From Bacillus sp. HMF5848 (GTDB taxonomy: Bacteria; Bacillota; Bacilli; Bacillales; HMF5848), in contig NZ_RWIV01000001.1 of the NCBI RefSeq assembly GCF_003944835.1, positions 3,506,530-3,570,529 on the forward strand: a DNA stretch of 64,000 bases, read 5' to 3'. A model generated the notes under the pieces. The model was not told where the DNA came from. It was given only the letters and a program-made list of their open reading frames with translations, and searched no databases. Position 1 is the stretch's first letter, and every line of letters starts with the position of its first letter. A program made the translations under genes and the position numbers. Positions 27,783-37,388 of the stretch are shown piece by piece.

Positions 27783-27950
27783 TGTGTCATGTGAGACAAA
27801 AGAATTTCAAAGTCATCAGCGTTTCGTTGATGACTTATCGTTAGGAGATAGGGCGAAGTTCACTAGACGGGAAAAGACACCATTGATAAAATGATGCTTT
27901 TTATAAGTCATTCCAAGAGGTCTTACAATCGTCTCCTCATGCTTCGACTT

Positions 27951-28106
27951 TTACATAGGTCCTGTAGTCGCTGCATGTCTCTCTTTCTGTGTCCCAGTTC
28001 CTTCGCAACAAGAACATGTTTCTGATCCACCAAGTACTAGTTGAAAATATCCTTTTCCCTCACAATACGGACATCTTTCTGAATAGTTACGGTCACGGCT
28101 ACACAT
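27951..28106 (-). CDS. yuiA: YuiA-like small zinc-finger protein
   Basis: A 51-residue protein missed by length-based calling. It begins 'MCSRDRNYSERCPYCEGKGY' and continues 'ETCSCCEGTGTQ': two CxxCxGxG-type knuckles as in the DnaJ zinc finger, which should bind one or two Zn ions. AAAAAGGGGAGAGC precedes the ATG at 28106. Position between yuiB and yumB agrees with B. subtilis yuiA. Function not established. Confidence 0.82.
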   Translation of the reverse strand: MCSRDRNYSERCPYCEGKGYFQLVLGGSETCSCCEGTGTQKERHAATTGPM

Positions 28107-28252
28107 ATCGCTCTCCCCTTTTTGAAAATACTTAATTTTCTGATAATAATAACATGTTCTTAGTTATTTGAAAAGAAGAAAATATATACATGTAAGCGTA
28201 AACACTAACGATTTTCACGATAATACTCTTATTTTTATAAAATATCTAGTAT

Positions 28253-28738
28253 TTACATAAATAATTTATATGCCGTGTATCCAAACTCTTTTCCTGGATC
28301 TAAATGTTCATGCACTGCTTTATTAGTCAAATTGTTCAACGTGAGCATATACTTAAGTAACTCTGATGTAGTTTCATCTGCTAGCAACTCTTCCTTGCTT
28401 AGAAACTTCGCCTCTGATAGTTCATTAACATCCACTTGTATAATTTCATGCTTCGGCTCAAGTGAAAATACAATCATATTATCACTAATTTCTTCTTGTA
28501 TCACACCGGTACGCAAACCAATTAACCCTGTTACTACACAATCAATATTTGTCTCTTCCTTAACCTCTCGGCATACTGCTTCATCTGCTGTTTCTCCTTT
28601 ATCAACAAAACCTGCCGGTAATGACCATTTTCCCTTTAGACCGCCGTATGTCTTTTTCACAACGAGCCATTCACCATTTAAATTTGTCACTAGACCAGCA
28701 ACAGCTAACCACACTTGTCCTCTTTTTTGTTGTTTCAT
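28253..28738 (-). CDS. Nudix hydrolase
   Basis: A 161-residue NUDIX-fold pyrophosphohydrolase with a complete Nudix box, 'GFVDKGETADEAVCREVKEET' region: the G-x5-E-x7-R-E-U-x-E-E-x-G-U pattern including the metal-binding Glu residues. The N-terminal 'VAGLVTNLNGEWLVVKK' is the usual first strand pair. Substrate unknown; could be a nucleotide, ADP-ribose or dinucleotide. It lies between yuiA and yumB on the same strand; B. subtilis lacks it there as far as I recall. Confidence 0.87.
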   Translation of the reverse strand: MKQQKRGQVWLAVAGLVTNLNGEWLVVKKTYGGLKGKWSLPAGFVDKGETADEAVCREVKEETNIDCVVTGLIGLRTGVIQEEISDNMIVFSLEPKHEIIQVDVNELSEAKFLSKEELLADETTSELLKYMLTLNNLTNKAVHEHLDPGKEFGYTAYKLFM

Positions 28739-28811
28739 TCTTCATCACCATAAAATATTGTACTTTATCAAAAGAAAAAGTAGCAACTGTTACGTTGCTA
28801 CCCTCTACTAT

Positions 28812-30026
28812 TTATAGAAATTTAAATTTACCTTTTTTCAATACGAGAGTTGGTCCTCCCACCATAAACAAAGCACGATTATCAATAACCTTCTTCATAG
28901 CTGATGCTGGCATACCTTTTAATTTTCTACCAAATACAACACCGATAGCGTCATCTTCACCAAGAGAACAAACTGTTCCTTTAATATCAGGTGCAAACTC
29001 TTCCATTTGTCCTTGTTCACGTACTAAAACGGCAATGTTCTTTGCACATGTGATACCTTGCTGCATAGCAATTTGCGCTGTTGGTGGATATGGTCGATTA
29101 ATTTCTTCATTAATAACAAGTGAACAGTCCCCGATAATGAATACATCCTTGAACCCAGGTGCTAAAAGTGTTTTCTCTACCTTTACGCGACCACGCATTG
29201 CTTCAAAGCCAGATTTCTCAACGATACTATTGCCTCGCACACCTGCTGCCCATACTACCGTGCCGGCTTTGATTTCCTCTACTTCATCCTCTTTAGATAC
29301 AACGATACCCGTTTCAAAACATTCTTTAATCGCTGTGCCTAGTTTAAATTCAACACCCTTGCGTTGCAAGTGCTCAACAGCGTAGTCCACAAGCTCAGGA
29401 TCGAATCCTGGTAATACAGTTGGCGCTGCTTCTACACATATTAAACGTACTTTCTCTTGCTCAACATCGTATTCACGGCATAGTTCTGGCATTCTAGTAG
29501 CAAGTTCTCCAAGAAACTCGATACCAGTGAACCCAGCGCCACCAACAACAATTGTTAAACGTTCTTCTCTTTTTTCAACCTCTGCTTTGTATGTTGCAAA
29601 CTGATACTCTATATGCTCTTTAATTTGACGAGCTACATTTACGTTAGCGATTGTAAAGGCATGCTCTTTTAAACCTTTAATACCAAATGTTTCTGCTTCA
29701 TATCCTAATCCAACAACAAGAATATCGTAGGAAAGTTCTCCATTTTCAAGAATTACCTTTTTATTGGAAGAATCAATACTAGTAACTGCATCTTTTACAA
29801 AATGGACTTTATTTTGGTCAATTACACTTGCTATACTATACCGAACACGATCATGATGCATTGTCCCTGCAGATGCTTCATGTAACCATGTTGATTCATA
29901 ATGATATTCGTTTTTGTTAACTAATGTAATGTTTGCTTCATTTACACCTAATTGCTTTTGTAAGCGCGTCACTGTCATTAACCCTGCGTAACCGCCACCT
30001 AAGATTACTACATTTGGCTTTCTCAC
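28812..30026 (-). CDS. yumB: Type II NADH dehydrogenase (YumB)
   Basis: A 404-residue flavoprotein that oxidises NADH and reduces menaquinone without pumping protons. FAD site '[12 protein letters not shown]' at the N-terminus, second dinucleotide site '[18 protein letters not shown]' at about residue 160, and '[11 protein letters not shown]' near 300 completing the FAD pocket. Quinone-site region '[12 protein letters not shown]'. B. subtilis YumB/Ndh-like proteins have the same length. AAAGGTGG precedes the ATG. Divergent from yumC, with which it shares the regulatory gap. Confidence 0.9.
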   Translation of the reverse strand: MRKPNVVILGGGYAGLMTVTRLQKQLGVNEANITLVNKNEYHYESTWLHEASAGTMHHDRVRYSIASVIDQNKVHFVKDAVTSIDSSNKKVILENGELSYDILVVGLGYEAETFGIKGLKEHAFTIANVNVARQIKEHIEYQFATYKAEVEKREERLTIVVGGAGFTGIEFLGELATRMPELCREYDVEQEKVRLICVEAAPTVLPGFDPELVDYAVEHLQRKGVEFKLGTAIKECFETGIVVSKEDEVEEIKAGTVVWAAGVRGNSIVEKSGFEAMRGRVKVEKTLLAPGFKDVFIIGDCSLVINEEINRPYPPTAQIAMQQGITCAKNIAVLVREQGQMEEFAPDIKGTVCSLGEDDAIGVVFGRKLKGMPASAMKKVIDNRALFMVGGPTLVLKKGKFKFL

Positions 30027-30482
30027 CGTCTCATTTCCACCTTTGCTTTTTGATTAGTTTTTTCCTAATGCGTTTAATTTATTTCTTTTCTATGAAATTC
30101 CCCTGAGATGAAGTATATTTTTCATTAGTACGTAAATAGTTTCACAATCAAATACAAATGGAATGCACTATGTGAAAGAAGTTCCTAATTCTGTATAAAA
30201 CCTTAAATATAAACTCTATCTCAGTTTGTGAAATCATTCACTTACTCGTTCACAAAAAATTACCATATTTGTCATAGAAAATTAACATATTGTATACAAT
30301 ACATCTTATTCCTTTTCGATTTATTTTTCAACTAAAAAAGTCTTATTTTTATAAGTCGAAAAATTCATACAAAGTACCTACAAAAGCAACTATAAGTTAT
30401 TGCAAATTTCACTTTATTGACATATTCATGTATAATGTACATGTCAAACAATCAGTTAAAATACTTTTTGGGGGAATGCGGA
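30027..30482. other. Divergent regulatory region between yumB and yumC
   Basis: About 456 AT-rich bases. They hold a candidate Rex operator (30226-30243), a 14-bp palindrome TATTGTATACAATA (30288-30301), and a perfect TATAAT at 30431-30436 before yumC whose nearest -35-like hexamer (TTTCAC, 18 bases) is poor. No gene. Confidence 0.55.
30226..30243. promoter_or_regulatory. Candidate Rex (redox) operator
   Basis: TTGTGAA-ATCA-TTCACTT against the Rex pattern TTGTGAA-N4-TTCACAA: 12 of 14 specified bases match. Rex senses the NADH/NAD+ ratio and controls NADH dehydrogenase in B. subtilis, so its presence before an NDH-2 gene is sensible. It is about 200 bases from the yumB start. Confidence 0.5.
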
Positions 30483-31475
30483 GTGAGCGAGGATAAAAAA
30501 ATACATGACATTACCATTATTGGGGGAGGACCTGTTGGGTTATTCACTGCATTTTACGGTGGCATGAGACAGGCTTCTGTTAAAATAATTGAAAGCTTAC
30601 CTCAACTTGGTGGTCAACTATCTGCACTTTATCCAGAGAAATACATATATGACGTAGCTGGGTTTCCTAAAGTTCGTGCACAAGAGTTAGTTGACAATTT
30701 AATAGATCAAATGAGCAAGTTCGACCAAACTATATGCCTTGAGCAAGCCGTGGAAAAGGTGGAAAAGATAGAAGAAAACCTTTTTAAATTAACAACAAAT
30801 AAAGAAGAGCACCTTACCAGAACTGTTATTATTACAGCTGGGAACGGAGCGTTTCAACCACGACGTCTTGAGTTAGATACCGCTGTTAAATATGAAGGGA
30901 AAAATTTACATTACTTTGTAGATGACCTCAACAAGTTTGCAGGCCAACGCGTTGTTCTATTTGGTGGAGGAGATTCAGCAGTAGACTGGGCGCTTATGTT
31001 AGAGCCTATCGCTGAAAGTGTTACAATTGTGCACCGTCGCGATAAGTTTAGAGCGCATGAACACAGCGTGGAAAGTATGATAAATTCTAAAGTACAAGTA
31101 AAAACACCATACAACCCCGCCGAGCTTATCGGTGATGATGACAAAATTACACAAGTAGTTATCGAGCATGCTAAAGAAGGCACTCGTGAAACAATAGATG
31201 TCGACGCAGTCATTACAAACTTTGGCTTCGTATCGTCATTAGGTCCCATTAAAGATTGGGGCTTAGAGATTGAGAAAAATTCTATCGTTGTTAATTCAAA
31301 GATGGAAACAAACGTAAAGGGTATCTACGCTGCAGGTGACATTTGTACGTACGAAGGTAAAGTTAAGCTTATCGCTTGTGGCTTTGGTGAAGCACCAACA
31401 GCTGTAAATAACGCAAAAGCTCTTATTGATCCTAAAGCTCGTTTACAGCCAATGCATAGTTCTTCTATGTTCTAG
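30483..31475 (+). CDS. yumC: Ferredoxin/flavodoxin-NADP+ reductase (YumC type)
   Basis: A 330-residue thioredoxin-reductase-like flavoprotein without the CxxC. FAD site '[21 protein letters not shown]', NADPH site '[17 protein letters not shown]' and '[16 protein letters not shown]', and '[21 protein letters not shown]' closing the FAD site. B. subtilis YumC (332 aa) is the essential ferredoxin reductase of this type. The start is GTG 30483, after GGGGGA; a longer frame starting at 30417 runs through the promoter region and is rejected. It supplies electrons for Fe-S assembly and other ferredoxin-linked reactions. Confidence 0.9.
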   Translation: MSEDKKIHDITIIGGGPVGLFTAFYGGMRQASVKIIESLPQLGGQLSALYPEKYIYDVAGFPKVRAQELVDNLIDQMSKFDQTICLEQAVEKVEKIEENLFKLTTNKEEHLTRTVIITAGNGAFQPRRLELDTAVKYEGKNLHYFVDDLNKFAGQRVVLFGGGDSAVDWALMLEPIAESVTIVHRRDKFRAHEHSVESMINSKVQVKTPYNPAELIGDDDKITQVVIEHAKEGTRETIDVDAVITNFGFVSSLGPIKDWGLEIEKNSIVVNSKMETNVKGIYAAGDICTYEGKVKLIACGFGEAPTAVNNAKALIDPKARLQPMHSSSMF

Positions 31476-31534
31476 AATTTTTTTAAAAATGAACCACAGA
31501 GTCGAGGTTTAGTACTCTTGCTCAAAATATATAT

Positions 31535-31576
31535 AAAAGAGAGTTGACATGACAATACATGTACAACTCTCTTTTT
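31535..31576. terminator. Terminator after yumC
   Basis: AAAAGAGAGTTG / CAACTCTCTTTTT stem with T-run on the plus strand; A-rich on the other side so it can serve yutM's strand too. Confidence 0.85.
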
Positions 31577-31629
31577 GTGTATTAGGAGCTTAACTTAATA
31601 CTCTCTAAGGCATACAATGCTATAAAAAT

Positions 31630-31992
31630 TTAACAATCCCCAGGTGTACCCGCATTTGTTGCGGTACGGAACGAAGCACCACACCCACATGAAGCTATCG
31701 CATTTGGATTTTCGATAGTAAATCCGCCGCCCATCATGGACTGTTTGTAGTCAATTTCCACACCTTGAAGAATTGGAGCACTTTCTTTATCCACTACGAC
31801 TGTTATACCATGTTGCTCAAACGTAATATCGTCATCACTCAATTCAACTTCAATGCCCATTCCATACGATAAGCCGCTACAGCCCCCACCTTTTACTGCG
31901 ACGCGAAGCATTGGATTCTCTTCTCCACTTTCTTTAAGCATATCTTTTATTTGAAAGCCAGCTGCTTCAGAAATTTTAATTAAATCAGACAT
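31630..31992 (-). CDS. yutM: A-type Fe-S carrier (HesB/IscA/SufA-like, YutM)
   Basis: A 120-residue A-type carrier. Cys residues are in 'GGGCSGLSYGMG' (Cys about 38) and the C-terminal 'ASCGCGASF', the three conserved ligands of the family. The start ATG 31992 follows AAGGGAGGCG; a 140-residue longer frame lacks a site. Same length as B. subtilis YutM (SufA-like), which transfers [4Fe-4S] clusters to client enzymes such as lipoyl synthase. Confidence 0.9.
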   Translation of the reverse strand: MSDLIKISEAAGFQIKDMLKESGEENPMLRVAVKGGGCSGLSYGMGIEVELSDDDITFEQHGITVVVDKESAPILQGVEIDYKQSMMGGGFTIENPNAIASCGCGASFRTATNAGTPGDC

Positions 31993-32071
31993 GTTTACGC
32001 CTCCCTTAACTCTTCTTATTATTAGTATAGTCAGTATATATGTTTCATGCAAAGCTTGTGATTATATTTAC

Positions 32072-32929
32072 TTAATAATAATATGTTCCAGTACAAATTG
32101 TTTCGGCGGGTCCTGTCATCATTACATGCCCATCCTTTGTCCATGTAATGGTTAAATCGCCTCCCTCAAGGTGCACTACAACGGCTGAGTCGCGTTTAAC
32201 TTTATTGTTTAATACAGAAGCAACTACAGCTGCACAAGCTCCGGTACCACATGCCTGTGTCACACCAGATCCTCTTTCCCATACTCGAAAATTGATCTCA
32301 GTATCATTCACAACTTGAATAAACTCTACATTAACGCCCTCTGGAAACCTAGCATCTTTCTCAATAATAGGACCCAATGTATACAAAGGGGCGTCATCAA
32401 TATTATCTATAAAAAACACAGCATGAGGATTCCCCATGGATACAGCTGTCATACGTAGCTCGGTTTCTACGAACTTAACTGGTTCATCAATCATGCTTTT
32501 AGCATCGCTCCCAAGAAACGGTATGCTTTGTGGTTCTAAAGCTGGTTTTCCCATATCAACAGTGACTTCACTTACAGTTTTATTATCATTAAGATGAACT
32601 TCGGCTGATACAAGCCCTGACAACGTTTCTATGAAAAACGTTGTCTCATTCACTAAACCATTTTCATATGCATATTTTGCTACGCAACGTAAGCCGTTCC
32701 CGCAATTTCTTGCTTCTGACCCATCATTATTAAAAATTCGCATTTTTACAGGGGCGAGCTTCGATGGAGCTATTAATATTAAGCCATCCGATCCTATACC
32801 TGTATACATATTCGCTACTTTTATCGCTACTTCAGACAACATGTCTTCTGAAATATTTTCTTGAAACATATTTACGTATATATAGCTATTTCCCAAACCG
32901 TGCATTTTCGTAAATTTAAATTGATTCAT
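32072..32929 (-). CDS. dapF: Diaminopimelate epimerase
   Basis: A 285-residue two-fold symmetric cofactor-independent epimerase converting LL- to meso-diaminopimelate for lysine and peptidoglycan. Both catalytic cysteines are in place: '[15 protein letters not shown]' (about residue 76) and '[15 protein letters not shown]' (about 225). The ATG at 32929 ([14 protein letters not shown]) follows AGGTGA; the longer frame is rejected. Convergent to none; upstream is the gap before the DUF2225 gene. Confidence 0.93.
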   Translation of the reverse strand: MNQFKFTKMHGLGNSYIYVNMFQENISEDMLSEVAIKVANMYTGIGSDGLILIAPSKLAPVKMRIFNNDGSEARNCGNGLRCVAKYAYENGLVNETTFFIETLSGLVSAEVHLNDNKTVSEVTVDMGKPALEPQSIPFLGSDAKSMIDEPVKFVETELRMTAVSMGNPHAVFFIDNIDDAPLYTLGPIIEKDARFPEGVNVEFIQVVNDTEINFRVWERGSGVTQACGTGACAAVVASVLNNKVKRDSAVVVHLEGGDLTITWTKDGHVMMTGPAETICTGTYYY

Positions 32930-33317
32930 GTAATCACCTATTACAAAATTTTTTATAAACAAAGTATACATGTTTCTTATACCGGCAACAATATAGTCAT
33001 CCCCCGTTTTTCTTAATTACAAAAGCTTTTCCTAAAAAGTAGGAGAAGCTTTTGTTTTTTTTTTGAAGACTTTCTCCTTAGCAAAGTAACAGGAAATGTC
33101 TGCATCACACCTCACAGGTTCTAAAGTCCCGTTAGTAGATACGCTCATATTGTTCCTGTATACACGCTGTTTAAAGTGTTTTTTTGCAATTAACTCTATT
33201 ATTCTCTATTTTTCCTTGAACATACTATTGAACTATGAGGTATAATAAATGTATGCTAATAGAACTATTAAAGCGCAAGCAACTAAAGACCTAACCAATT
33301 TAAGGGGGCACCTTACA
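32930..33317. other. Gap between divergent dapF and DUF2225 genes
   Basis: Holds a plus-strand terminator hairpin at 33020-33064 with no gene in front of it, then AT-rich sequence up to the DUF2225 start. A frame running from 33249 has no ribosome site. Confidence 0.45.
33020..33064 (+). terminator. Orphan strong terminator in the dapF/DUF2225 gap
   Basis: CAAAAGCTTTTCCT / AGGAGAAGCTTTTG stem, then ten T. It is oriented on the plus strand but no plus-strand gene precedes it within 1.5 kb other than yumC, which has its own terminator. May be a leader attenuator or the end of a small RNA. Confidence 0.7.
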
Positions 33318-34010
33318 ATGCTAGAACCACTATACGACAAAGACATACAATGCCTAGCGTGTGAAAATACTTACCAAACTAAACGAATTCGGTCACGATT
33401 TATTAGAGCGTATAAACATGATACTGATTTTTGTTCGTATTATGAGCCTGACCATCTTAATCCACTTTTTTATTATGTGAGTGTTTGTCCAACCTGTGGC
33501 TTCTCTCAGTCTGATGAATTTGATGCTTACTTTCCACCTGGTGCACTTGAAATAATAAAAAAGGAAATTTCATCAAATTGGAATGTTCAGTATCAATATG
33601 GACAACAACGAAGCATTCATGAAGCCATCAATACATATAAATTAGCCATTTTGGCAGCCAGCTTAAAACAAGAAAAACACTTGACAAAAGCTGGACTTTA
33701 CATGAGACTAGCATGGATTTACCGCACACTTGACCAAAAGGAAGATGAATTGAAGTTTTTAAAGATTTCTGTACTTGAATATGTCAATGCCTATAGCAAA
33801 GAGAACGTAGAAAAATCCGACATGTCAGAAATACGTGTTGTTTATTTGATTGGAGAAATATATCGGCGTTTACAAGATTATAAACAAGCCACTCAATATT
33901 TCTCAATGGCAATTGCTATGAAAGATGAAACACATGAAAAAAGGATTGTTGAATTAGCTCGTGAGCGTTGGTATGACATTCGGCAGGATCAACAAAAATC
34001 ATATGCATAA
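33318..34010 (+). CDS. DUF2225 zinc-ribbon plus TPR-like protein
   Basis: A 230-residue protein. The N-terminus 'LYDKDIQCLACENTYQTKRIRSR' and 'VSVCPTCGFSQSDEFDAYF' give two CxxC pairs, a zinc-ribbon. The rest is helical with TPR-like repeats ('AGLYMRLAWIYRTLDQKEDE', 'VYLIGEIYRRLQDYKQATQYFSMAI'). This is the DUF2225 family, common in spore-formers. The ATG at 33318 follows AAGGGGG. Function unknown. Confidence 0.82.
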   Translation: MLEPLYDKDIQCLACENTYQTKRIRSRFIRAYKHDTDFCSYYEPDHLNPLFYYVSVCPTCGFSQSDEFDAYFPPGALEIIKKEISSNWNVQYQYGQQRSIHEAINTYKLAILAASLKQEKHLTKAGLYMRLAWIYRTLDQKEDELKFLKISVLEYVNAYSKENVEKSDMSEIRVVYLIGEIYRRLQDYKQATQYFSMAIAMKDETHEKRIVELARERWYDIRQDQQKSYA

Positions 34011-34306
34011 AGTGAACTACTTAAGATGTGTGCTAAAAAAGAATGCATTCATCTGCTCGTTTTTTGGAGTAGGGAAAAAAGCGCAAAACACGCTTAACAA
34101 CGATTAGCTCAAGATGCGCCCATCAGTGACAAAGCGTTGTCCTGTTGAGTTGTCGACACTAGACCTTGTAGACCGTTGGAAGACCTGACTACCAGCGGCG
34201 ACTACCTTTTAATCAGGAGAAATTTGAGTTGTATTTTTCCCGCGGGCTGTTGGCATCGGATCAAGGCAATACTCTAAGTAAAAAATATCCGCTCTTTAAT
34301 ATTATT
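34011..34306. other. Intergenic region after DUF2225 gene
   Basis: Nearly 300 bases without an ORF with ribosome site. GC content rises around 34080-34250 (phrases such as CAAGATGCGCCC, GACCTGACTACCAGCGGCG), perhaps a decayed dispersed element. No match to the other repeats here. Confidence 0.35.
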
Positions 34307-34341
34307 AAAAGAATGCGACACAACTCGTGTCGCATTCTTTT
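34307..34341. terminator. Bidirectional terminator before yuzB 3' end
   Basis: Perfect 15-bp stem AAAAGAATGCGACAC / GTGTCGCATTCTTTT with an AACTC loop. Confidence 0.9.
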
Positions 34342-34579
34342 AGAACATTGGATTCTCGTCCAAGTATTTATATATGTTTTCAAGCAAATCTTCTGCATCT
34401 TTTCCCGTCACTGTATCACCATTCACTAAAGCGTAAGGTGACTGAGCACATTTTCCGCAATAACTTAAACACCCATACTCTACTACATCAACATTCGGAT
34501 CTCTCTCAAGAACCTCCATTGCATGCTGCGAGCCATTGGCAAGATTACTAATACAAAATTCTACAATAGGATTTATCAT
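34340..34579 (-). CDS. yuzB: YuzB-like DUF1450 protein
   Basis: A 79-residue protein. '[21 protein letters not shown]' then '[24 protein letters not shown]' give four Cys in a thioredoxin/ferredoxin-like fold. Matches the YuzB/DUF1450 size. ATG 34579 follows GAGGTGACAG; the longer frame lacks a site. Probably Fe-S or disulphide related by its Cys pattern, but unproven. Confidence 0.87.
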   Translation of the reverse strand: MINPIVEFCISNLANGSQHAMEVLERDPNVDVVEYGCLSYCGKCAQSPYALVNGDTVTGKDAEDLLENIYKYLDENPMF

Positions 34580-34639
34580 AACTGTCACCTCAATAATGAA
34601 TGCTATTACAAATAACAAATTTTTTCAACTACGATATAG

Positions 34640-34966
34640 TTATAGCGATTTATATCCGTACTTTTCCATTTCGGAACTAATTGTTTTTAGCTTAGGATTT
34701 CCCTCTCCTACTATTTTATCTTCAATAACAACGATAGGATAAAATAGCTCTTCATCAATAACACGCTTCGCAAACTCTTCTTGCTTTGATGTATCAGGTG
34801 GGTTAAATATATCAATATAATGTATTGTAAAAGGCTGATTAGAGAATTTTCTTGTTAATGCGGCTTGTAGCCATTCGTATGTTTCCTTTGAAGAAGGTAG
34901 ATTTACACAACTAGGACATAAAACATCAGCCCCATACACATAAATGTCGAGCTCTTTATTAACCAT
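34640..34966 (-). CDS. yuzD: YuzD-like disulfide-fold protein (DUF1462)
   Basis: A 108-residue protein with a thioredoxin-like start 'LDIYVYGADVLCPSCVNLPSS' (CPSC motif) and 'PFTIHYIDIFNPPD'. Same length as B. subtilis YuzD. ATG 34966 follows TTGGAGG; a 28-residue longer frame is not supported. Divergent from yutI, the NifU-like scaffold, an arrangement conserved in Bacillus, so a link to Fe-S handling is plausible. Confidence 0.87.
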   Translation of the reverse strand: MVNKELDIYVYGADVLCPSCVNLPSSKETYEWLQAALTRKFSNQPFTIHYIDIFNPPDTSKQEEFAKRVIDEELFYPIVVIEDKIVGEGNPKLKTISSEMEKYGYKSL

Positions 34967-35110
34967 AGGAATCCTCCAAGTATTTTTAATGTACTCTACA
35001 TACACGTATTGTACCGGAAAAAATTGCACAAGTAATATATAAATGCTCATGATAGATTTTTTTACAATTTCACATTATAATGTAGGATAGAAAGAAAGGA
35101 GTCGATACGC

Positions 35111-35347
35111 ATGTCAGAAAAAGAATTATTTGCGCAAGTACAAGTCGTGCTTGACAAATTACGTCCATTCCTTCTACGTGATGGAGGAGATTGTGAACTA
35201 GTTGATGTAGAAGATGGAATCGTTAAACTTCGCCTTCTTGGTGCTTGTGGAACTTGCCCAAGCTCAACAATTACACTAAAAGCTGGAATTGAGCGCGCAC
35301 TTCTTGAAGAAGTTCCGGGCGTTGTAGAAGTTGAACAAGTATTCTAA
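35111..35347 (+). CDS. yutI: NifU C-terminal-type Fe-S scaffold (YutI)
   Basis: A 78-residue NfuA-like scaffold with '[20 protein letters not shown]' and '[20 protein letters not shown]'; the CxxC in CGTC holds a bridging [4Fe-4S] cluster in the dimer. ATG 35111 follows AAGGAGTCGATACGC. It has its own terminator. It should pass clusters from the SUF system to targets such as LipA. Confidence 0.92.
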   Translation: MSEKELFAQVQVVLDKLRPFLLRDGGDCELVDVEDGIVKLRLLGACGTCPSSTITLKAGIERALLEEVPGVVEVEQVF

Positions 35348-35360
35348 TTTGAGCATATTG

Positions 35361-35391
35361 AAAAAGCGGCCAATTTGGCCGCTTTTTTTTA
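35361..35391. terminator. Terminator between yutI and thrB
   Basis: AAAAAGCGGCC / GGCCGCTTTTTTTT, AATTT-type loop, convergent genes. Confidence 0.9.
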
Positions 35392-36321
35392 TTTTTCAGC
35401 TCTTCCATGCAATAACTCAGCTGTTTTTTTGACGACACAGCCTTCTAAGTCAACCTCTAGCTCATGCACATCAAAACTGTCTAAACAACTTCTTAGCTCT
35501 TTAGCAATACTCATGCCCTTTCCTTTCTCCGCTAAGCATAAAACTGTGGGACCGGCACCACTCAACGCTACACCAAACGCTCCTGCTTGCTTGGCAACTG
35601 AGAATATTTGCGTCATTTGTGGAATTAACGTAGTACGATATGGTTGGTGAAACAAGTCTTTATCCATCATTTTCCCCGCCAGCTGCCAATCCTCTATTAG
35701 TAAGGCACCTACTAATACATTGCCAATAGCACTAGCTTCAACTGCTTTCTCAAAAGAAAACTGTGTAGGCAATACACTTCGTGCTACCTTCGTAGGAACT
35801 TCGAAGTGTGGAATCACCGCTATTATTTCCACATTTAACTGATTGACACGTAACATATATGTTTCATCCTTATGATGGCTTCCGATTACAAGCCCACCAT
35901 ATAATGATGCGCCCACATTATCGGGATGACCTTCATAAAGACTCGCAAACCTGAGCTTCTCGTTATTTGTGAGTTGCAAATCCGCTAGCTGATTAGCTAA
36001 CTCAATCCCTGCAACAATAGCAGCTGCACTACTTCCTAAACCACGTGCAAGAGGAATGTCGCTCCACACCTCAACACGGCAAGGAGGAAGTATAGCATCA
36101 TATTTTGCGGCTAGCCGATGTGCAACCTTATACATTAAATTGTCCGAACCCGATGGTATAGACGATACTTCACTACATATTGGTACAAACTCCCACGTCT
36201 CATTTTTCTCGATATTTAATATTAATTTGCGGTTAACAGCAAGCCCAACCGAATCAAAACCTGGCCCTAAATTAGCTGTAGAACCTGGGACAATAATGGT
36301 TAATTTTTCATGATCTTTCAC
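35389..36321 (-). CDS. thrB: Homoserine kinase
   Basis: A 310-residue GHMP kinase phosphorylating homoserine. Motif 1 '[19 protein letters not shown]', the ATP loop '[17 protein letters not shown]' and motif 3 '[18 protein letters not shown]' are all present. Start GTG 36321 overlaps the thrC stop (GTGA). Last gene of hom-thrC-thrB. Confidence 0.93.
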   Translation of the reverse strand: MKDHEKLTIIVPGSTANLGPGFDSVGLAVNRKLILNIEKNETWEFVPICSEVSSIPSGSDNLMYKVAHRLAAKYDAILPPCRVEVWSDIPLARGLGSSAAAIVAGIELANQLADLQLTNNEKLRFASLYEGHPDNVGASLYGGLVIGSHHKDETYMLRVNQLNVEIIAVIPHFEVPTKVARSVLPTQFSFEKAVEASAIGNVLVGALLIEDWQLAGKMMDKDLFHQPYRTTLIPQMTQIFSVAKQAGAFGVALSGAGPTVLCLAEKGKGMSIAKELRSCLDSFDVHELEVDLEGCVVKKTAELLHGRAEK

Positions 36322-37388
36322 ACCGAAGCGACTCCTTGTAGAATATGTTTCATTACGATAGATTCATCATTAGGTAACACAATTGGTTTTACAGCAGCAT
36401 GATCGATAGCAACGTTAGGATCTTTTAAGCCGTTACCAGTTAGAACAGCAACAACAGTGCTACCTTGTTTGATATCACCAGTTTTAATATGTTTTAAAAC
36501 ACCTGCTATTGAAGCACATGATGCTGGTTCTGCAAATACACCTTCTGAACGAGCAATTAATTTATATGCTGCTAAAATTTCTTCATCAGTTACTTCGTCA
36601 ATAGCCCCTTTTGATGCTGAAGCTGCATTTACAGCATATTGCCAGCTTGCTGGATTCCCAATTCGAATAGCTGTAGCAATTGTTTCTGGATTTTCAATAA
36701 CTTGATTTCGAACAATCGCAGCAGAACCTTCTGCTTCAAACCCTCTCATTTGCGGTAAACCTGTTTGCTTTTGCTCGTTGTATTCTTTAAAGCCTTTCCA
36801 GTACGCTGTGATATTACCTGCATTTCCTACTGGAATAGCTAATATATCAGGTGCTTTCCCTAATTGATCACATATTTCAAATGCTGCTGTTTTTTGTCCT
36901 TCGATTCTGTATGGATTTACTGAGTTTACAAGGGTAACAGGAGCATGCTCACTAATGCTTCGAACCATTTTCAGCGCATGATCAAAATTGCCTTCAATTG
37001 CAAAGATTTCAGCCCCATACATAACAGCTTGAGCAAGCTTCCCCATAGCAATTTTACCGTCAGGAATAACAATAATACATCGCATCCCGAGTCGGGCTGC
37101 ATACGCCGCAGCTGCTGCAGATGTATTTCCAGTTGAAGCACAAATTACTGTGTCACTGCCTTCTTCGCTTGCTTTAGCAACAGCCATTACCATACCACGA
37201 TCTTTGAATGACCCTGTTGGATTTGCCCCTTCTGTCTTTACATACAAATCTATACCTAATTGTTCAGATAAAGTATGCAGACGAATTAATGGTGTGTTCC
37301 CTTCATTTAAAGACAGCATTGGCGTATTTTCTGTTATTGGCAGAAACTCTTTATACTCCGCGAGTAGACCTCTCCAAAGTTTCATCAT
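36318..37388 (-). CDS. thrC: Threonine synthase
   Basis: A 356-residue PLP enzyme converting O-phosphohomoserine to threonine. The PLP lysine is in '[14 protein letters not shown]', the Gly-rich loop in '[14 protein letters not shown]'. Start ATG 37388 (or the next ATG at 37385) follows AAGGGAA and overlaps the hom stop. Middle gene of the threonine operon. Confidence 0.94.
   Translation of the reverse strand: MMKLWRGLLAEYKEFLPITENTPMLSLNEGNTPLIRLHTLSEQLGIDLYVKTEGANPTGSFKDRGMVMAVAKASEEGSDTVICASTGNTSAAAAAYAARLGMRCIIVIPDGKIAMGKLAQAVMYGAEIFAIEGNFDHALKMVRSISEHAPVTLVNSVNPYRIEGQKTAAFEICDQLGKAPDILAIPVGNAGNITAYWKGFKEYNEQKQTGLPQMRGFEAEGSAAIVRNQVIENPETIATAIRIGNPASWQYAVNAASASKGAIDEVTDEEILAAYKLIARSEGVFAEPASCASIAGVLKHIKTGDIKQGSTVVAVLTGNGLKDPNVAIDHAAVKPIVLPNDESIVMKHILQGVASV

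Noticed and set aside
27812-27836. Short inverted repeat AAGTCATCA / TGATGACTT
   Set aside because: No T-run or gene relationship; probably chance or part of a decayed repeat.
28621-29385. Plus-strand ORF of 254 codons antisense to the Nudix gene and yumB
   Set aside because: No ribosome site and junk composition; the opposite strand has two well-recognised genes.
30417-30436. TTGACA followed by TATAAT before yumC as a promoter
   Set aside because: Only 8 bases separate the boxes; TATAAT may still be a -10 but with another, weak -35.
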